Assembly (NCBI RefSeq): GCF_009770985.1
Contig: NZ_WSRW01000002.1
Location: forward strand, 248,001 to 312,000
Direction: 5' to 3'
DNA from: Mucilaginibacter lacusdianchii
Lineage (GTDB): Bacteria; Bacteroidota; Bacteroidia; Sphingobacteriales; Sphingobacteriaceae
Length of the DNA: 64,000 nucleotides
The translations under genes and the position numbers were made by a program. Below, one piece after another: positions 62,088 through 64,000 of this stretch; position 1 is the stretch's first letter, and each line of letters starts with the position of its first letter. The notes below the pieces were generated by a model. The model did not search any database, was not told where the DNA came from, and saw only the letters and a program-made list of their open reading frames with translations.

Positions 62088-62780
62088 TTAATAGATGCCT
62101 AATGAAGGAGCTGCCAGTTTTTTACCAGTCAGGAAGGTATTTGCAATAGGCACTACTTCCTGAGGTGTTTTAGATTTCTCCAAGCTGTTTGTGCTGATGT
62201 TTACAACAGTATTATCCACAAAGCTGTTGTATTGCAGCAAATCACGAATAGTAGCTGCGTGACGGGCTTCTACAGAAACAATTTTACCGGCTAGTACCAA
62301 ATAATCAGGTGTAGTAATTAAGGCACCTGCACCATTGTATGCGGCAACCCCTAAATCTTCAAAAGTTTTAGCTGCGCCTAACACACTTGCACGGCTGCTA
62401 AAGTCAATTGAGCTAAAGTTAGGTGTTAATCCTTGAATAGCGTTTGAACCTAAAGCCGCTTTGAAAAACTCACGGTGAGAAACTTCGTGGTCACGAATGT
62501 CTGTCAGCAATGCTCTCTCATCAGCAGAAATACCGCTATAAAAATTAGTAGCTACTTGCGTGTAGAATGCAGCTTCTAATTGCTCCAAAGCATAAGCATA
62601 ATTCAATATAGCAATATCACCACTGCCTAAATCAACATGATCATTGTCTACAAATTCTTTTTTGCTACATGATGCCGCAGTAAGGGCCACACCAGTAGCA
62701 ACACCTACCCCGGCAAATTTCAAAAATGACCGCCTGGCCATTGGATTGCCAACAGTGCTTTCTTGTGTTGTTGTTTTCAT
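62088..62780 (-). CDS. Ferritin-like (Ferritin_2) protein, Tat lipoprotein, 230 aa
   Basis: The Tat motif MARRSFLKFAGVGVATGVAL is followed by lipobox AASC (about residue 38), so it is probably a Tat-exported lipoprotein. The bundle carries Glu in YALEQLEAAFY, E-x2-H in DHEVSHREFF, Glu in EDLGVAAYNG and E-x2-H in SVEARHAAT, matching the neighbour. It is the first gene of the pair; the start may be the ATG at 62780 or an internal one nearer the RR. Its promoter faces scpB across 105 bp. Confidence 0.9.
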   Translation of the reverse strand: MKTTTQESTVGNPMARRSFLKFAGVGVATGVALTAASCSKKEFVDNDHVDLGSGDIAILNYAYALEQLEAAFYTQVATNFYSGISADERALLTDIRDHEVSHREFFKAALGSNAIQGLTPNFSSIDFSSRASVLGAAKTFEDLGVAAYNGAGALITTPDYLVLAGKIVSVEARHAATIRDLLQYNSFVDNTVVNISTNSLEKSKTPQEVVPIANTFLTGKKLAAPSLGIY

Positions 62781-62873
62781 AAGTAATTAAAAGTTGTTAG
62801 TTATAGATTAAGTCTACTACAATCTACGTTGTAATTAGTTCACACGGTTTCACATGAACTTATTCCAATACGC

Positions 62874-62881
62874 TATATTTG
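62874..62881 (+). promoter_or_regulatory. -7 box TATATTTG of scpB
   Basis: A perfect TAnnTTTG ending 4 nt before the scpB ATG, again predicting a nearly leaderless transcript. Confidence 0.5.
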
Positions 62882-62885
62882 TGTT

Positions 62886-63446
62886 ATGGAGGGTATAGAA
62901 CAGCATATTGAGGCACTTATTTTTGCATCTGAGCAGGGAATACGGCTGGAAGAAATTATTTTTTGCTTACAGGCCGCTTTACAGGTAGACGTAGATGAAA
63001 GTGTAATTAGAAGCGCTGTAGAAAATATCATGACTAAATATCAAACTCCTGCTTTAGCCATTGAATTGGTTAAGATTAACAACGGTTACCAATTTTTAAC
63101 TAAAAAAGCCCATCATCAAGTAATTAGTCAACTCCAGCTTCAACGCTCTAAAAAGAAGTTAAGCCAGGCTGCGCTCGAAACACTGGCCATTATTGCCTAT
63201 AAACAACCCGTTACCAAATTGGAAGTTGAGCAAATTAGAGGTGTGAATTGTGATTATTCTATACAAAAACTTCTTGAAAAAGAATTAGTTAGTATTGCAG
63301 GCAAAGCAGACACCATAGGTAAACCGTTGTTGTATACCACCAGTAACATTTTTGCTGATTATATGGGCATTAACAATATCAAAGACTTACCCCGTATCAG
63401 CGAAATTGATACCGCATCAAGCACCATTGGCCAGCAACAGGAATAA
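62886..63446 (+). CDS. scpB: Segregation and condensation protein ScpB
   Basis: A winged-helix partner of SMC and ScpA in chromosome condensation. 186 aa. QHIEALIFASEQGI, PALAIELVKINNGYQFLTKK, LSQAALETLAIIAYKQPVTKLEVEQIRGVNCDY and FLTT-like LLYTTSNIFADYMGI are the family segments. It is a single gene; scpA is not next to it. ATG 62886 fits the -7 box directly upstream. Confidence 0.95.
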   Translation: MEGIEQHIEALIFASEQGIRLEEIIFCLQAALQVDVDESVIRSAVENIMTKYQTPALAIELVKINNGYQFLTKKAHHQVISQLQLQRSKKKLSQAALETLAIIAYKQPVTKLEVEQIRGVNCDYSIQKLLEKELVSIAGKADTIGKPLLYTTSNIFADYMGINNIKDLPRISEIDTASSTIGQQQE

Positions 63447-63575
63447 TTTTTAGCTTTTTTTTACTGAAAGTGATTTTTAACTATTTTTGAGATATCGAAG
63501 AAATGCTGTTGACTCGAAAAATTTAAACTACTATTAAAGCAAAGAAATTAACTCACTAATTAAGCAATATTCATA

Positions 63576-63773
63576 ATGCAAACGCCCAAGAAAACTGCAA
63601 AAAAGAACGTCGCTTCAACAAATTCTGCCCCTAATAAATCAACAGAGAAGGCCGAACCAAAAACCAAAAAGCGATTTGATGACGATGATGACGACGATGA
63701 TGAATTCGGTGCACCGCTAGATGACCTGGATTACAGCGACATTGATCGTTATAACGACGATGACGATTATTAA
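63576..63773 (+). CDS. Small protein with basic half and Asp-rich tail (65 aa)
   Basis: The first half is basic (KKTAKKNVAS, KTKKRF), the second is a run of acidic residues (DDDDDDDDEFG, then LDDLDYSDIDRYNDDDDY). No signal or helix; surely disordered. Short proteins with this layout occur near scpB in some Bacteroidetes, but I know no function. It lies 130 bp after scpB and 50 bp before the next gene, on the same strand. Confidence 0.6.
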   Translation: MQTPKKTAKKNVASTNSAPNKSTEKAEPKTKKRFDDDDDDDDEFGAPLDDLDYSDIDRYNDDDDY

Positions 63774-63823
63774 CATTTAAATTCATTTTCAAGGCATCAC
63801 CAAGGTTTGTTAAAGCTTTTGTG

Positions 63824-64000
63824 ATGCCGAACATTCTACTGATGACCATAACCGAGGTTGCCGATAAAACTACCCAAAACGCCTTTTTAGATACTGCCCG
63901 CTTCATTTACCGGAATGATCCTAATTGGATTTGCCCGCTGGATAATGATATAGAAGCCGTTTTTGATCCTTCCAAAAACAATTTTCACCAATTTGGAAAA
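63824..64000 (+). CDS. GNAT-like protein, N-terminal part only (runs off the window)
   Basis: The frame from ATG 63824 (or ATG 63842) stays open to the window end and reads TITEVADKTTQNAFLDTARFIYRNDPNWICPL, then NDIEAVFDP. This resembles the opening of a Bacteroidetes GNAT-type acyltransferase family of about 380 aa that begins with a DTARFIYRNDPNW-like stretch. Only 59 residues are visible, so the family call is tentative. It follows the Asp-rich small gene by 50 bp. Confidence 0.55.
   Translation, partial: MPNILLMTITEVADKTTQNAFLDTARFIYRNDPNWICPLDNDIEAVFDPSKNNFHQFGK

Noticed and set aside
63680..63710. GATGAC repeat tract
   Set aside because: It encodes the Asp run of the 65-aa protein; no non-coding repeat is needed.
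1..64000. Mobile elements, integrases, CRISPR arrays, tRNA or rRNA genes
   Set aside because: None were recognised on either strand; no transposase motif, no evenly spaced direct repeats and no tRNA-like ends were seen. A covariance or HMM search would be decisive.

Overview
The window looks like chromosome of a Bacteroidota member, most likely family Sphingobacteriaceae (Mucilaginibacter/Pedobacter-like). I infer this from gene content, not from a search: GldC, a Bacteroidetes-type dihydroorotase, an HscA-like Hsp70, MacB/FtsX-like 792-aa permeases, M56/TonB-plug proteins, and promoters with the Bacteroidetes -7 box TAnnTTTG instead of a sigma70-type -10. I saw no tRNA, rRNA, CRISPR array, insertion sequence or prophage. 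Most of the window is core-type sequence with dense, well-behaved genes.

Layout. 1-4.6 kb (minus): glutamate dehydrogenase, then cytochrome c maturation genes ccmD-like, ccmC and ccmB, with a CarboxypepD-reg protein between ccmC and ccmB. 4.6-11.5 kb (minus): a signalling island of a CHASE3/GAF hybrid kinase with three receivers, CheR, CheB and a second hybrid kinase, with no chemoreceptor. 11.6-14.4 kb (minus): a tight five-gene operon, DEAD-box helicase - orf89 - gldC - orf136 - DUF486. 14.6-20.4 kb (plus): ABC permease, dihydroorotase, glycosylasparaginase, CutC. 20.4-32 kb: a surface protease/propeller/barrel protein, HscA, a TPR lipoprotein-like protein, riboflavin synthase, carboxylesterase, SulP permease, NUDIX hydrolase, dihaem cytochrome. 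32-40.6 kb: SDR, a BlaI/M56 regulatory pair with readable operators, topoisomerase IB, aldo/keto reductase, threonine aldolase, a Gly-rich secreted protein, GT87 transferase. 40.7-52 kb: a flavoprotein divergent from nuoAB, isocitrate dehydrogenase, purK and purE separated by two unrelated genes, YqgE, and pdxH-nuoC-nuoD. 52-58.4 kb: the most unusual region, described below. 58.5-64 kb: ModF-like double ABC ATPase, MqnC, two Tat-type ferritin-like proteins, ScpB, an Asp-rich small protein and the start of a GNAT-like gene cut by the window end.

The best candidate for an undescribed system is 52.1-57.8 kb. An ECF sigma factor is followed by a single protein that joins an anti-sigma-like cytoplasmic part, one membrane helix and a periplasmic trypsin-like protease. 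Divergent from it lies a tandem array of five tiny Ser/Thr/Asp-rich lipoproteins; a sixth lies just beyond, and a DUF2383 protein, a small membrane lipoprotein and a lipoprotein esterase follow. The same promoter-like element, GGGTTAC-N15/16-G(T/G)AT(T/A)AA(A/T), stands before the sigma gene, before the first lipoprotein and before the fifth one. The lipoprotein tails are packed with the Bacteroidetes O-glycosylation sequon D-(S/T)-(A/I/L/V/M/T). I propose an autoregulated envelope-stress regulon whose output is a set of glycosylated, unstructured lipoproteins.

Functional links across the window: menaquinone by the futalosine route (MqnC) and complex I subunits (NuoA-D) with Ccm proteins and a dihaem cytochrome point to aerobic respiration; PurK/PurE, PyrC, RibE, PdxH and threonine aldolase are housekeeping metabolism. 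All product names rest on motifs and family resemblance I can recognise by eye; no database was queried.
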